Source of the DNA: JAIBJN01 sp963830885
GTDB taxonomy: Bacteria; Actinomycetota; Thermoleophilia; Gaiellales; Gaiellaceae
DNA length: 64,000 bases
Direction of reading: 5' to 3'
Assembly: GCA_963830885.1 (NCBI GenBank)
Contig: CAWHOA010000003.1
Location: 124,001 to 188,000 of the forward strand
Below are positions 44,702-53,114 of the stretch, in pieces. The notes under the pieces were generated by a model that ran no database searches, was not told the origin of the DNA, and saw only the letters and a list, made by a program, of their open reading frames with translations. The first letter of the stretch is position 1. The number at the start of each line of letters is the position of its first letter. The translations under genes and the position numbers were made by a program.

Positions 44702-45552
44702 AGCCCGTGCCGTTGGAGTACCGGCGCGTGGAGAGCGTCGAGGAGGCGGTCTCCGCGCTGGCGGAGGGCGGGACCGAGGCGAAGGTGCTTGCCGGCGGCC
44801 AGAGCTTCGTGCCGATGCTGAACATGCGGATCGCCCGGCCGGCGTTGCTCGTGGACGTCAACCGTGTCCCCGGCCTCGACGGGATCGCGACGGAGAACGG
44901 ACACCTGCGGGTCGGAGCCATGTGCCGTCAGCGCGCGCTCGAGCGCTCGGCGCTTGCTCGCGAGCGCTGCCCGCTGCTCGCCTCGTGCCTGCCGTTCGTC
45001 GGCCACGTCGCCACCCGGAACCGAGGGACCGTCGGCGGCTCGATCGCGCATGCCGACGCCGCCGCCGAGCTGCCGCTCGCGCTCGTCGCGCTCGGCGGGT
45101 CGGCCGTCGCCGAGTCCCCGCGCGGCCGGCGGACGATCCCCGCGGACGACCTCTTCGTCTCGTACTTCACGACCGCGCTCGAGCCCGACGAGCTGCTCGT
45201 CGAGACCGTCTGGCCCGCGGCGCGGCCGGGCGAGGGCTTCGCCTTCGAGGAGCTTGCCCTCAGGCACGGCGACTACGCGCTCTCCATGGCGGCGTGTGTG
45301 CTCCGCGTTGAGGGCGGCGTGGTTGCGGCGGCGCGGCTCGTCGTCGGAGCGGTCGCCGCGCGGCCGACCGTCGTGGACGTCCCGCTCGCCGGCCGCGCGG
45401 TCGACGCTACGGCGGCGCAGGAGGCCGCGGAGGCCGCCCGGGCGGCGGTCGCTCCCTCCGGCCACCTGCACGCGTCCGCCGACTACCTCCGCCACGTCAC
45501 CGGCGTCCTGGCCGAGCGGGCGGTGCTGCGCGCCTGGGAGGGCGCGGCGTGA
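44698..45552 (+). CDS. FAD-binding subunit of the molybdenum hydroxylase
   Basis: 284 residues, VAO/CoxM-type flavoprotein. LAGGQSFVPMLNMRIARPAL and TRNRGTVGGSIAHADAAAEL are the two FAD-binding motifs, and the CO_deh_flav_C-like tail is ALRHGDYALSMAACVLR. It lacks the 40-residue [4Fe-4S] insert of 4-hydroxybenzoyl-CoA reductase beta subunits. GTG 44698 overlaps the large-subunit stop. Confidence 0.93.
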   Translation: MKPVPLEYRRVESVEEAVSALAEGGTEAKVLAGGQSFVPMLNMRIARPALLVDVNRVPGLDGIATENGHLRVGAMCRQRALERSALARERCPLLASCLPFVGHVATRNRGTVGGSIAHADAAAELPLALVALGGSAVAESPRGRRTIPADDLFVSYFTTALEPDELLVETVWPAARPGEGFAFEELALRHGDYALSMAACVLRVEGGVVAAARLVVGAVAARPTVVDVPLAGRAVDATAAQEAAEAARAAVAPSGHLHASADYLRHVTGVLAERAVLRAWEGAA

Positions 45553-46016
45553 CCGCGATCGAAGTCACGGTCAACGGCCGCCGCTACCGCGAGGTCGTCG
45601 AGCCGCGCCTGCTCGCCTCCGACTTCCTCCGGCACACGCTCGGGCTCACCGGCACGCACGTCGGCTGCGAGCACGGCGTCTGCGGCGCGTGCTCGGTGCG
45701 CTTGGACGGGGCGGCCGTTCGCTCCTGCCTCCTGCTCGCCGTCCAGCTCGACGGGGCCGAGGTGCGGACGGTCGAAGGGCTCGCGCCGGACGGCGAGCTG
45801 ACCCCGCTCCAGGCGGCCTTCCGCGAGACGCACGCGCTCCAGTGCGGCTTCTGCACGCCCGGGATCCTCATGGCGGCGTCCGAGCTGCTCGAGGCCGACG
45901 GCCCGCCGACCCGCGCCGAGATCACGGATCTGCTCTCCGGCCACCTTTGCCGCTGCACCGGCTACGAGCCGATCGTCGAGGCGATCGCGCGGGCCGCCGG
46001 AACGGCTCCGTCGTGA
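45549..46016 (+). CDS. [2Fe-2S] subunit of the molybdenum hydroxylase
   Basis: 155 residues. The plant-ferredoxin-type cluster is CEHGVCGACSVRLDG with a distal Cys in RSCLLL, and the second, helical cluster domain has QCGFCTPGILMA and HLCRCTGYEPI. It relays electrons from the molybdenum site to FAD. GTG 45549; its stop overlaps the ligase start. Confidence 0.95.
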   Translation: MTAIEVTVNGRRYREVVEPRLLASDFLRHTLGLTGTHVGCEHGVCGACSVRLDGAAVRSCLLLAVQLDGAEVRTVEGLAPDGELTPLQAAFRETHALQCGFCTPGILMAASELLEADGPPTRAEITDLLSGHLCRCTGYEPIVEAIARAAGTAPS

Positions 46017-47443
46017 ACCTGGCGCTCTCCCTTCTCTACGCGGCGGAGCGGAACCCCGGAGCCGAGGCCGTCGTGGACGGCCCGGTCCGGCTCACCTACG
46101 CCCAGCTCCTGGAGGACGCACGCCGCGTCGCGGGCGGCCTTGCGGCGTCCGGCGTCGGCGCCGGCGACCGCGTGACGGCGATCGTCAAGCCGACGCACGA
46201 GGCGGTGACGCTCTACTGGGGCTGCCAGTGGCTCGGCGCCGTCTACGTACCGCTCTCCCCTCGAATCTCGCCGGCCGATCTGCAGTACTGCCTCGACGAC
46301 GCGGCTGCCGCGGCCCACTTCGACCTCGGCGCCGAGCTCCCCGAGGCCGAGGCGCATCCGGGCGCGCTCGACCTGGACGAGCGGGCGCCGTCGCTCATGC
46401 TCTACACCTCGGGCACGACCGGGCGGCCGAAGGGCGTCCCGCGCTCGCACCGCGCCGACCGTGCCGGCGGGCTCTCGCAGGTCGTCCAGCACGGCTATCG
46501 CCACGGCGACCGCACGCTCGGCGTCATGCCCCTGTACCACACGATGGGCATGCACTCGCTCCTCGCCATGCACGCGATCGGCGGCTGCTTCGTGTGCCAG
46601 CCGGACTGGGACGCCGGGCGCGCCCTCGAGCTGATCGAGGCGGAACGGCTCACCTCGCTCTACCTGGCGCCGACGCTCTTCCACGACCTCGTCCACGATC
46701 CGCGCCTGGCGGAGCACGATCTTTCCTCCGTCGAGGCGGTCTCCTACGCGGGCGCGGCGATGACGAGCGCGCTGGTCGAGCGCTGCACGGAGGTTCTCGC
46801 GCCACGGATCTTCGTGAACCACTACGGCTCGACCGAGATCTACACCTTCACCGTCCACCGCGACCAGCGCGCCAAGCCCGGCTGCGCGGGGCGGGCCTCC
46901 CTGAACGCGCGCGTCCGCCTCGTCCGGCCGGATCCTGAGGCGGGGCCGGACGAGCTCGTCGTGCCTGGCGAGGAGGGCCAGATCGTCTGCCACCTGGACT
47001 CGGACGAGGCCTTCACCGGCTACTGGAACCGCCCGGACGCGGACGAGGCGGCGATCCGCGACGGCTGGTACTTCACCGGCGACCTGGGCCGTCTCGACGC
47101 CGACGGCGATCTCTGGATCGTCGGCCGCGTCGACGACATGATCCTCTCGGGCGGCGAGAACGTGTACCCGCTCGAGGTGGAGGACGTCCTGGCGCGCCAT
47201 CCTGGCGTGCGCGAGGTCGCGGTGGTCGGCGCGCCCGACGACCGCTGGGGTCAGCGGGTCGTCGCCTACGTCGTCGCCGACGGTGCGCTGAGCGCCGAGG
47301 AGCTCGACGCCCACTGCCTCGCCTCGGAGACGCTCGCGCGGTTCAAGCGGCCGCGGGAGTACCGGTTCGTGGAGGATCTGCCCAAGAGCCCGTCGGGCAA
47401 GCTGCTCCGCCGGCTCCTGCGAGAGGAGGGCGTGTCTGCATGA
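46013..47443 (+). CDS. Acyl-CoA synthetase (AMP-binding family)
   Basis: 476 residues, ANL-superfamily ligase that activates a carboxylic acid to its CoA thioester through an adenylate. P-loop-like motif LMLYTSGTTGRPKGVPRSH, the A5 motif NHYGSTEIYTFTV, A7/A8 motifs WYFTGDLGRLDADGD and GRVDDMILSGGENVYPLE, and the catalytic lysine in LPKSPSGKLLRRLL. Somewhat short for the family through a compact N-terminus. GTG 46013 overlaps the Fe-S subunit stop. The acid is unknown, though its genes imply one that is hydroxylated or dehydrogenated and then taken through an enoyl-CoA. Confidence 0.92.
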   Translation: MNLALSLLYAAERNPGAEAVVDGPVRLTYAQLLEDARRVAGGLAASGVGAGDRVTAIVKPTHEAVTLYWGCQWLGAVYVPLSPRISPADLQYCLDDAAAAAHFDLGAELPEAEAHPGALDLDERAPSLMLYTSGTTGRPKGVPRSHRADRAGGLSQVVQHGYRHGDRTLGVMPLYHTMGMHSLLAMHAIGGCFVCQPDWDAGRALELIEAERLTSLYLAPTLFHDLVHDPRLAEHDLSSVEAVSYAGAAMTSALVERCTEVLAPRIFVNHYGSTEIYTFTVHRDQRAKPGCAGRASLNARVRLVRPDPEAGPDELVVPGEEGQIVCHLDSDEAFTGYWNRPDADEAAIRDGWYFTGDLGRLDADGDLWIVGRVDDMILSGGENVYPLEVEDVLARHPGVREVAVVGAPDDRWGQRVVAYVVADGALSAEELDAHCLASETLARFKRPREYRFVEDLPKSPSGKLLRRLLREEGVSA

Positions 47444-48210
47444 CGGAGTACGAGGGCTTCAGGGTGGAAAGCGCCGGCGGCGTGGCGACGGTCACGCTCG
47501 ACGTCCCCGACAAGTTCAACCGGGTGACGCTCGGCGCGCGCGCCCAGCTCGACGAGGTGTTCCGGGAGCTCGGCGCGGACGAGTCCGTGCGCTTCGTCGT
47601 GGTCACCGGCGCCGGTGGGGCGTTCACGGCGGGCGGCGACATCGCCGCCTTCCTCGAGGCGAGCCCGGAGGAGCTCTCGCGCCTGCACTGGAACGTCGCC
47701 GCGCCGGAGCGCTGCCCGAAGCCGGTGATCGCGAAGCTGCAGGGCTATGCGTTCGGGGTCGGGCTCGAGCTCGCGCTCGCCTGCGACTTCCGCATCGGCG
47801 CCGACGACGTCGAGCTCGCGCTCCCCGAGGTGAAGCTCGGGATGATCCCGGGAAGCGGCGGGACGCAGCGCCTCGTCAGGCTGATCGGCCTCGCGCGGGC
47901 GAAGGACGCGATCATGCGCGGCCGCCGCATCGGCGCCGAGGAGGCGCTCGCGCTCGGGCTCGTCACCAGGGTGGTGCCCGCAGCGGAGCTCGACGCGGCC
48001 GTGGACGAGCTCGTCGCCGAGCTGGCGGAGCTCTCGCCGCTGGCGCTCGCTCTGGCCAAGCGCGTGCTCGACCTGGCCGAGGAGAGCCCGCTCCACGTCG
48101 GCCTCCACGTCGAGGGCCTCGCGTACGGGCTGCTCCGCTCGACGGACGACTTCCGCGAGGGCGTCGAGGCCTTCGGCGAGAAGCGCAAGCCGAGGTTCGA
48201 AGGGCGCTAG
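47440..48210 (+). CDS. Enoyl-CoA hydratase/isomerase family protein
   Basis: 256 residues, crotonase fold. Oxyanion-hole segments are GAGGAFTAGGDIAAFLE and AFGVGLELALACDFRIG, and the second catalytic region is LPEVKLGMIPGSGGTQRLVRLIG with the Glu found in true hydratases. ATG 47440 overlaps the ligase stop. Completes a five-gene operon. Its end overlaps the convergent amidase stop by four bases. Confidence 0.93.
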   Translation: MTEYEGFRVESAGGVATVTLDVPDKFNRVTLGARAQLDEVFRELGADESVRFVVVTGAGGAFTAGGDIAAFLEASPEELSRLHWNVAAPERCPKPVIAKLQGYAFGVGLELALACDFRIGADDVELALPEVKLGMIPGSGGTQRLVRLIGLARAKDAIMRGRRIGAEEALALGLVTRVVPAAELDAAVDELVAELAELSPLALALAKRVLDLAEESPLHVGLHVEGLAYGLLRSTDDFREGVEAFGEKRKPRFEGR

Positions 48211-49316
48211 CCCGCCTCCGAGCGCAAGGCCGGCGGCGAGCACGTTTCGTCCGCGGGCGCGACGAGCTGCAGGTTCCCGATCGCGAGGCCGGCCCAGCCG
48301 AGCAGGTTGAACGGCCGCAGGAAGGCGGAGAAGGCGACGCGCACCTCGAGCTCGTCGCAGTCCTCGGGCGGCAGGTCGATCCCGATGCACGGCGAGACGT
48401 ACAGGTCGACCTCGGGTTCGTACCGCCGCCAGCGCTCGAGGGCGCGGTAGGCCGCCGCGACCTCGCCCGGGTCGACCTTCTGCGCGAGCTCGAGCTTCGT
48501 GCGGACGTTGTCGGAGTACTCGTCCGCGCGGGCGGGGTACGTCGCCGCGTGCGACCGGGCCGCCTCGTGGAAGAAGAGCGGCCAGGTATTCGCCTCCGGC
48601 TCGGGGATCGTCGCCGGGACGACCCGCGCCCCCAGCTCCTCCAGCGGCCCGACCCACTCCTCCGCGGCGAGGCTCTCGGGCGGCGTCGACCCGTCCCCGA
48701 CCGTCGGCGGGCGCGTCAGGAGCCCGACGGTGAGCCCTGCCAGGCGGGGCTCGGGAACGGGCTTCCCAACGAGCACCGACCACATGAGCGCGACGTCGGC
48801 GACGGAGCGGGCCATCGGGCCGACCGTGTCCAGCGTGGGGACGAGCGGAAAGACCCCCTCGGTGGAGACGGCGCCCCAGCTCGGCTTCAGCCCGACGGTG
48901 CCGCAGCAGGCCGAGGGGAGCCGGATCGAGCAGCCGGTGTCGGTGCCCAGCCCCAGGTCGCAGAGGCCTGCCGCGAGCGCGGCCGCGTTGCCGCTCGACG
49001 AGCCGCCGGTCGTCCGGCCCGGGTGCGCCGGGTTGACAACGGTCCCGTACCACGGGTTCTGCCCGGTGACGTTCCAGGCGAACTCGGGCAGGTTCGCCTT
49101 GCCCACGAGCACCGCTCCGGCGTCGAGCAGCCGCTGCGCCGCGGGCGCGGTCCGCGTCGGGACGTGGTCCGCGTAGATGCGCGAGCCGTACGTCGTCCGC
49201 ACGCCCGCCACGTCGATCAGGTCCTTGACGAGCAGCGTGCGGCCTGCGAGCGGCCCAGGCGACGGCCCGTCCGCGGGCGCGACCCGCGTGATGATCGCGG
49301 CGTAGTCGTCCGTCAT
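48207..49316 (-). CDS. Amidase-signature hydrolase
   Basis: 369 residues. The Ser-cisSer-Lys triad is visible: Lys in LLVKDLIDVAG, cis-Ser in GGSSSGNAAALAAG and nucleophile Ser in TDTGCSIRLPSACCG. Shorter than GatA (about 480), and no gatB/gatC is near, so it is a free amidase, of AtzF/nylon-like or aryl-amide type. Convergent with the hydratase operon and divergent from the hydrolase-cyclase gene with 35 bases between. Confidence 0.88.
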   Translation of the reverse strand: MTDDYAAIITRVAPADGPSPGPLAGRTLLVKDLIDVAGVRTTYGSRIYADHVPTRTAPAAQRLLDAGAVLVGKANLPEFAWNVTGQNPWYGTVVNPAHPGRTTGGSSSGNAAALAAGLCDLGLGTDTGCSIRLPSACCGTVGLKPSWGAVSTEGVFPLVPTLDTVGPMARSVADVALMWSVLVGKPVPEPRLAGLTVGLLTRPPTVGDGSTPPESLAAEEWVGPLEELGARVVPATIPEPEANTWPLFFHEAARSHAATYPARADEYSDNVRTKLELAQKVDPGEVAAAYRALERWRRYEPEVDLYVSPCIGIDLPPEDCDELEVRVAFSAFLRPFNLLGWAGLAIGNLQLVAPADETCSPPALRSEAG

Positions 49317-49351
49317 TCCGGCTCCGGCACATGGTATGAAGCTTGTCTCGA

Positions 49352-50678
49352 ATGGCCCGCGAGATCCGCTACGCCTCGAGCGACGGGGTGCAGATCGCCT
49401 ACGAGGTCTTCGGCTCCGGTCCGCGGGACCTGGTTCTCGTCCACGGCTGGGTGACCAACATCGAGCTTCTCTGGGAGCAGCCGCGGGTGGCGCGTGTCCT
49501 CGAGCGGCTCGGGTCCTTCTGCCGGGTCGTCAACTTCGACAAGCGAGGCACCGGGCTCTCGGACCGGGTGCCCGTCGACCGCCTGCCGACGCTCGAGCAG
49601 CGGATGGACGACGTGCGAGCGGTGATGGACGCGGCCGGCTCCGAGCGCGCAGTCGTCTTCGGCCACTCCGAGGGCGGCCCCATGAGCCTCCTGTTCGCCG
49701 CCGCGTACCCGCAGCGGACCGAAGGCCTCGTCATCTACGGCAGCTTCGCGGTCCGGCTGCGGCAGCCGGACTACCCGTGGGCGCCCACAGCCGAGGAGCG
49801 TGAACGCCACGTCCGCCGCGTCAGGGACGAGTGGGGCGGCGTCGTGCACCTGGACGAGCTCGCACCCGGGGTCGTGGACGACGAGGAGTTCCGCGCCTGG
49901 TGGGCCAGGTACCTGCGCACGAGCGCGAGCCCGGCCGCGGCGGCCGCCCTCACCGGCATGAACAGCAGCGTCGACGTGCGCTGCGTCCTGCCGAGCATCA
50001 CCGTCCCGACCCTGATCGTCCACCGGCGTGACGACCTGCGGGTCGACATCGCGGGGGCGCGGTGGATGGCGGAGCAGATCCCCGGTGCCCGCTTCGTCGA
50101 GCTGCCCGGAGACGACCACCTCATCTGGGCCGATCCCGACCCCATCTTCGACCTCGTCGAGGAGTTCGTCACCGGCGTCCCTCCCGCCGAGGTGCCCGAC
50201 CGCGTGCTCGTGACCGTCCTCTTCACCGACATCGTCGGCTCGACGGAGACAGCTGCGAAGGTCGGCGACGAGGCTTGGCGCCGGCTCCTGGACCGCCACG
50301 ACGAGACCGTCCGCCGCTACCTCGAGCGCTACCGCGGGCGCGAGGTCAAGACCACGGGCGACGGCTTCCTGGCCGTCTTCGACGGCCCCGCCCGCGCGGT
50401 CCGCTGCGCGCAGGCGGTCGCCGAGGCGGTCGTGGCCCTGGGGCTCCAGGTCCGTGCCGGCCTCCACACCGGGGAAGTCGAGCTCCGGGGCGACGACGTC
50501 GGCGGGGTCGCCGTTCACGCAGGCGCGCGGATCGCGGCGCTCGCGGGGCCGGGGGAGGTCCTGGCCTCGCGGACGGTGAGGGACCTGACCGCGGGGTCCG
50601 GCATCGTCGTTCGCGCCGCGCGGGACGCACGAGCTGAAGGGCGTCCCCGGCGAGTGGGATCTCTACGCCGTTTCCTGA
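49352..50678 (+). CDS. Alpha/beta hydrolase-class III adenylate cyclase fusion (one frame break)
   Basis: About 442 residues. An N-terminal alpha/beta hydrolase (VHGWVTNIELLWEQP; elbow FGHSEGGPMS; His in GDDHLIW) is joined at about residue 280 to a class III nucleotide cyclase domain (VTVLFTDIVGSTETAAKVGD, VKTTGDGFLAVFDG, RAGLHTGEVELRG). The metal-binding Asp residues are present. Near 50612-50624 one extra base shifts the frame; removing it gives GTHELKGVPGEWDLYAVS and a stop at 50676, seven bases before the convergent transpeptidase. ATG 49352 chosen over TTG 49343. Confidence 0.85.
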
Positions 50679-50684
50679 CGCTGC

Positions 50685-51927
50685 TCAGGGCCCGACCGGG
50701 ACGGCCGGTCGCGGCGCCGGCATCCTGGCGACGGCGGCCGGCCAGCGCCAGAGCGGGGACCCGCGCGCGGTCGTCGGCAGCACCCAGACCGTCGTTCCGT
50801 GCCCCCAGCGGGCGTAGAGCCCCGGCGCGAACCAGTTCGGCAGGCGGACGCACCCGTGGCTCGCCGGCCAGGGCGGGACGGAGTGATAGCCGTGCATCGC
50901 GAAGCCGCCGATGAAGTACATCGAGTAGTACATCGAGAGCGAGTTGAAGCCCGGCGTCTTGCGGTACACGCGCCAGCGGCCGATCGGCGTGTTCCCGGTG
51001 GCGCCGGTGGAGACGTGCACGATGCGGACGACGCGCCCGCGGCGAACCTCGAAGAGGACCTGGCGCGCCTTGTCCACCTCGATGTGGTTCCCGCGCGGGA
51101 CGGCGGCGATCGGGGTGCGCGCCTTGCGGAGCGCGCGCCAGACACTGCGTGCTCATCACTCCGCTCCGGGAGAGCCCGCGAACCTTCTGGAAGGCGTACA
51201 GCGCCTCGGTCGTGTCCCACGCGAAGCGCCCGTCGACGCCGCGCAGCACGTAGCCCAGGCTCCTGAGGCGCCGCTCCAGGAAGCGGACGGCGCGACCGTG
51301 GGAGCCGAGGCCGAGGCGCGGCGCCGCCACCGGCCGCGACATCCGCCTGCCCACGGCGGCGTACCCGGCCGCGGGCGTGACCGCGAGTCGCACGCGCAGG
51401 CGCCTGGAAGGGAGCCGCGCAGACACGAGCTGGTTGAAGCGGCCCTGGGCGTCGAGCGCGACTGTCCGGGTGCGGCCGAGGACCGTGAGCTCGAGGGTTC
51501 CGGCTGCCGCCGGACGTAGCCTCCCTCGCAGCCTCATGGGGGCCCCGACTACGGCGAGGCCGGTGAAGGAGGCGGACAGAGCCGGCCTGATCCGAACGGA
51601 GGCCTGCGGCGACTCGGCGGCGTCCGTCCGCGCCAAGTAGACGCCCGGACGGGTCGCCCTGACTCCGAACGAGAAGCTGCCGTCCGCGCGAGACTGGACC
51701 GCCGTGACGAGCTGCCACGACCCGGACTCGAGCTCGAGAAGCTCGACCTGCGTCTGACGGGCCGGGACGACCGCGCCCACGAGCCGCACAACCGATCGGT
51801 AGGGCGCCGTTTCCGGCGCCGATGCGAGGCTCACGGTCTCGGCCGCCGCCGTCGCGGGCGCCGCGGCGATGGTCGCCCCCGTCAGGGCGGCCAGGAGCGC
51901 GCAGAGCACGATCCGCTGGTTCGGCAT
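50685..51927 (-). CDS. L,D-transpeptidase with peptidoglycan-binding domain (one frame break)
   Basis: Forms 3-3 peptide cross-links in the wall. Signal peptide (IVLCALLAALTGATIAAAPA), two Ig-like beta domains, a PG-binding helical domain (LGLGSHGRAVRFLERRLRSL) and a C-terminal YkuD domain with MHGYHSVPPWPASHGCVRL, which holds the catalytic His and Cys. The N-terminal part reads in one frame to about 51146; removing one base near 51141-51147 continues it as VWRALRKARTPIAAVPRGNH, then EVDKARQVLFEVRRG. ATG 51927 is chosen over GTG 51966 as it fits the signal peptide. Confidence 0.85.
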
Positions 51928-51981
51928 CGCGCTGGAAAGTATCCCGTGGCGGTCGGCTGCCACCAAGTGCCCTTCGTCCCC

Positions 51982-51987
51982 TAGACT
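51982..51987 (+). promoter_or_regulatory. -10 element of the 51996 flippase gene
   Basis: TAGACT eight bases before GTG 51996. Confidence 0.5.
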
Positions 51988-51995
51988 CGAACGCA

Positions 51996-53114
51996 GTGGC
52001 GAGCCGGCTTCCCGCGTTCCTCCGCCGCCGGCGCGTCGTCGTCGGGCTCCAGCTCGCCGCCGTCGTCGTCATCCTCGCGTTCTTCGGCTATGTCCTCCGT
52101 GACGTCTGGGCCGACGCGCTCCCAAGGCTCGCCGACGCCGACCCGGTCTACCTCGTCGCGGCCCTTGGGGTGCTGGCCGCGTACTACCTCCTCTTCGCGG
52201 TCGGCTGGTGGTGGCTGCTCGCCGCCCTTCGGATCCGGGTCGGATATGGCGTCGCCCTCCAGGCGGAGATGGCTTCGATGCTGGCCAAGTACATCCCGGG
52301 AGGGGTGTGGACCCCGCTCGCGCGGATCGTCTGGCTGCGCCGAGCAGGCGGGATCTCGGACACGTCGTTCGTGGTCAGCTCGATCCTGCTCGAGGCCGGG
52401 CTCTCCGCCGTCGCCGGCATTCTCGTCTTCACGGCCGGCCTGGCCGCAGTGGACGCCGTGGACGCGCCGCTCGCTCCGCTCTTCGCGTTTGCGGCAGTGA
52501 CCGCCATCCTGCTCCATCCGCGCGTCTTCACGGCGCTGGCGCGGATCATCTTTCGCCGCTTCGACGCGCCCGTGCCGGCGCGGCTCCCGTACCGGATCCT
52601 GGTCGGGCTGCTCGGCTACTACGCCTTCACGTGGCTCGTCGGCGGGACCGCCCTCTACCTGATCCTGCGCTCGCTCGATGCCGATCCCGGGCTCGACACG
52701 ATCCCGTACCTGGGTGGGGCGGCGGCCGTCGGAGCGATCGTGGCGGTGCTCACCGTCTTCGCGCCCTCGGGCCTCGGCGTGCGCGAGGCGTCGATGTACG
52801 CCCTGCTCGTGGTCGTCGTGCCGCCGAGCGCGGCGCTCGGAGCGACCGTGCTCAACCGGCTGGCGATCACGCTGGTGGAGGCGGCACTGCTCGGCTGCGC
52901 AGTGCTCGTCACCCGCCTGCGGCGCTCACCAGCCGCGACGGACGGTGAAGTAGACGAGCGAGCCGAGAAACGGGAAGACGATCGTCGCGACGACCCAGAC
53001 AGCCTTCTCGCCGCCCGAGACGTCGGGGTTCCGGAACACGCTGACGAGCGTGACGACGATGAGGACGAGCGCGGCCAGCCCGACCACGGAGTACAGCCCG
53101 TAGATCACGTCTAG
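51996..53114 (+). CDS. UPF0104/YbhN-type flippase-like membrane protein
   Basis: Second of three such proteins. Eight helices with WWLLAALRIRVGYGVALQAE, KYIPGGVWTPLARIVWLRR and the FAPSGLGVREASMYALLVV end motif of the family. GTG 51996. As written the last 60 residues (from about 52930) are acidic, low-complexity and antisense to the small gene at 52926-53108. A shift of one base would end the protein at 52948, which is the length expected of the family, so the true end is probably there. Confidence 0.82.
   Translation: MASRLPAFLRRRRVVVGLQLAAVVVILAFFGYVLRDVWADALPRLADADPVYLVAALGVLAAYYLLFAVGWWWLLAALRIRVGYGVALQAEMASMLAKYIPGGVWTPLARIVWLRRAGGISDTSFVVSSILLEAGLSAVAGILVFTAGLAAVDAVDAPLAPLFAFAAVTAILLHPRVFTALARIIFRRFDAPVPARLPYRILVGLLGYYAFTWLVGGTALYLILRSLDADPGLDTIPYLGGAAAVGAIVAVLTVFAPSGLGVREASMYALLVVVVPPSAALGATVLNRLAITLVEAALLGCAVLVTRLRRSPAATDGEVDERAEKREDDRRDDPDSLLAARDVGVPEHADERDDDEDERGQPDHGVQPVDHV
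52926..53108 (-). CDS. Small PLDc_N-type membrane protein
   Basis: 60 residues: helix 1 YGLYSVVGLAALVLIVVTLV, a short loop FRNPDVSGGEKAVW, helix 2 VVATIVFPFLGSLVYFTVRR. This is the phospholipase-D-nuclease N-terminal (PLDc_N) two-helix module alone. GTG 53108 follows AAGGAG, which overlaps the stop of the upstream phosphatase, so the two are coupled. The same module occurs in the SHOCT protein at 58771. Confidence 0.8.
   Translation of the reverse strand: MIYGLYSVVGLAALVLIVVTLVSVFRNPDVSGGEKAVWVVATIVFPFLGSLVYFTVRRGW

Noticed and set aside
42350..46016. Aerobic CO dehydrogenase (coxMSL)
   Set aside because: The active-site loop AYRCSFR is missing and the order is large-medium-small, with an acyl-CoA ligase attached.
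48207..49316. GatA subunit of the tRNA amidotransferase
   Set aside because: Too short at 369 residues and no gatB or gatC nearby.
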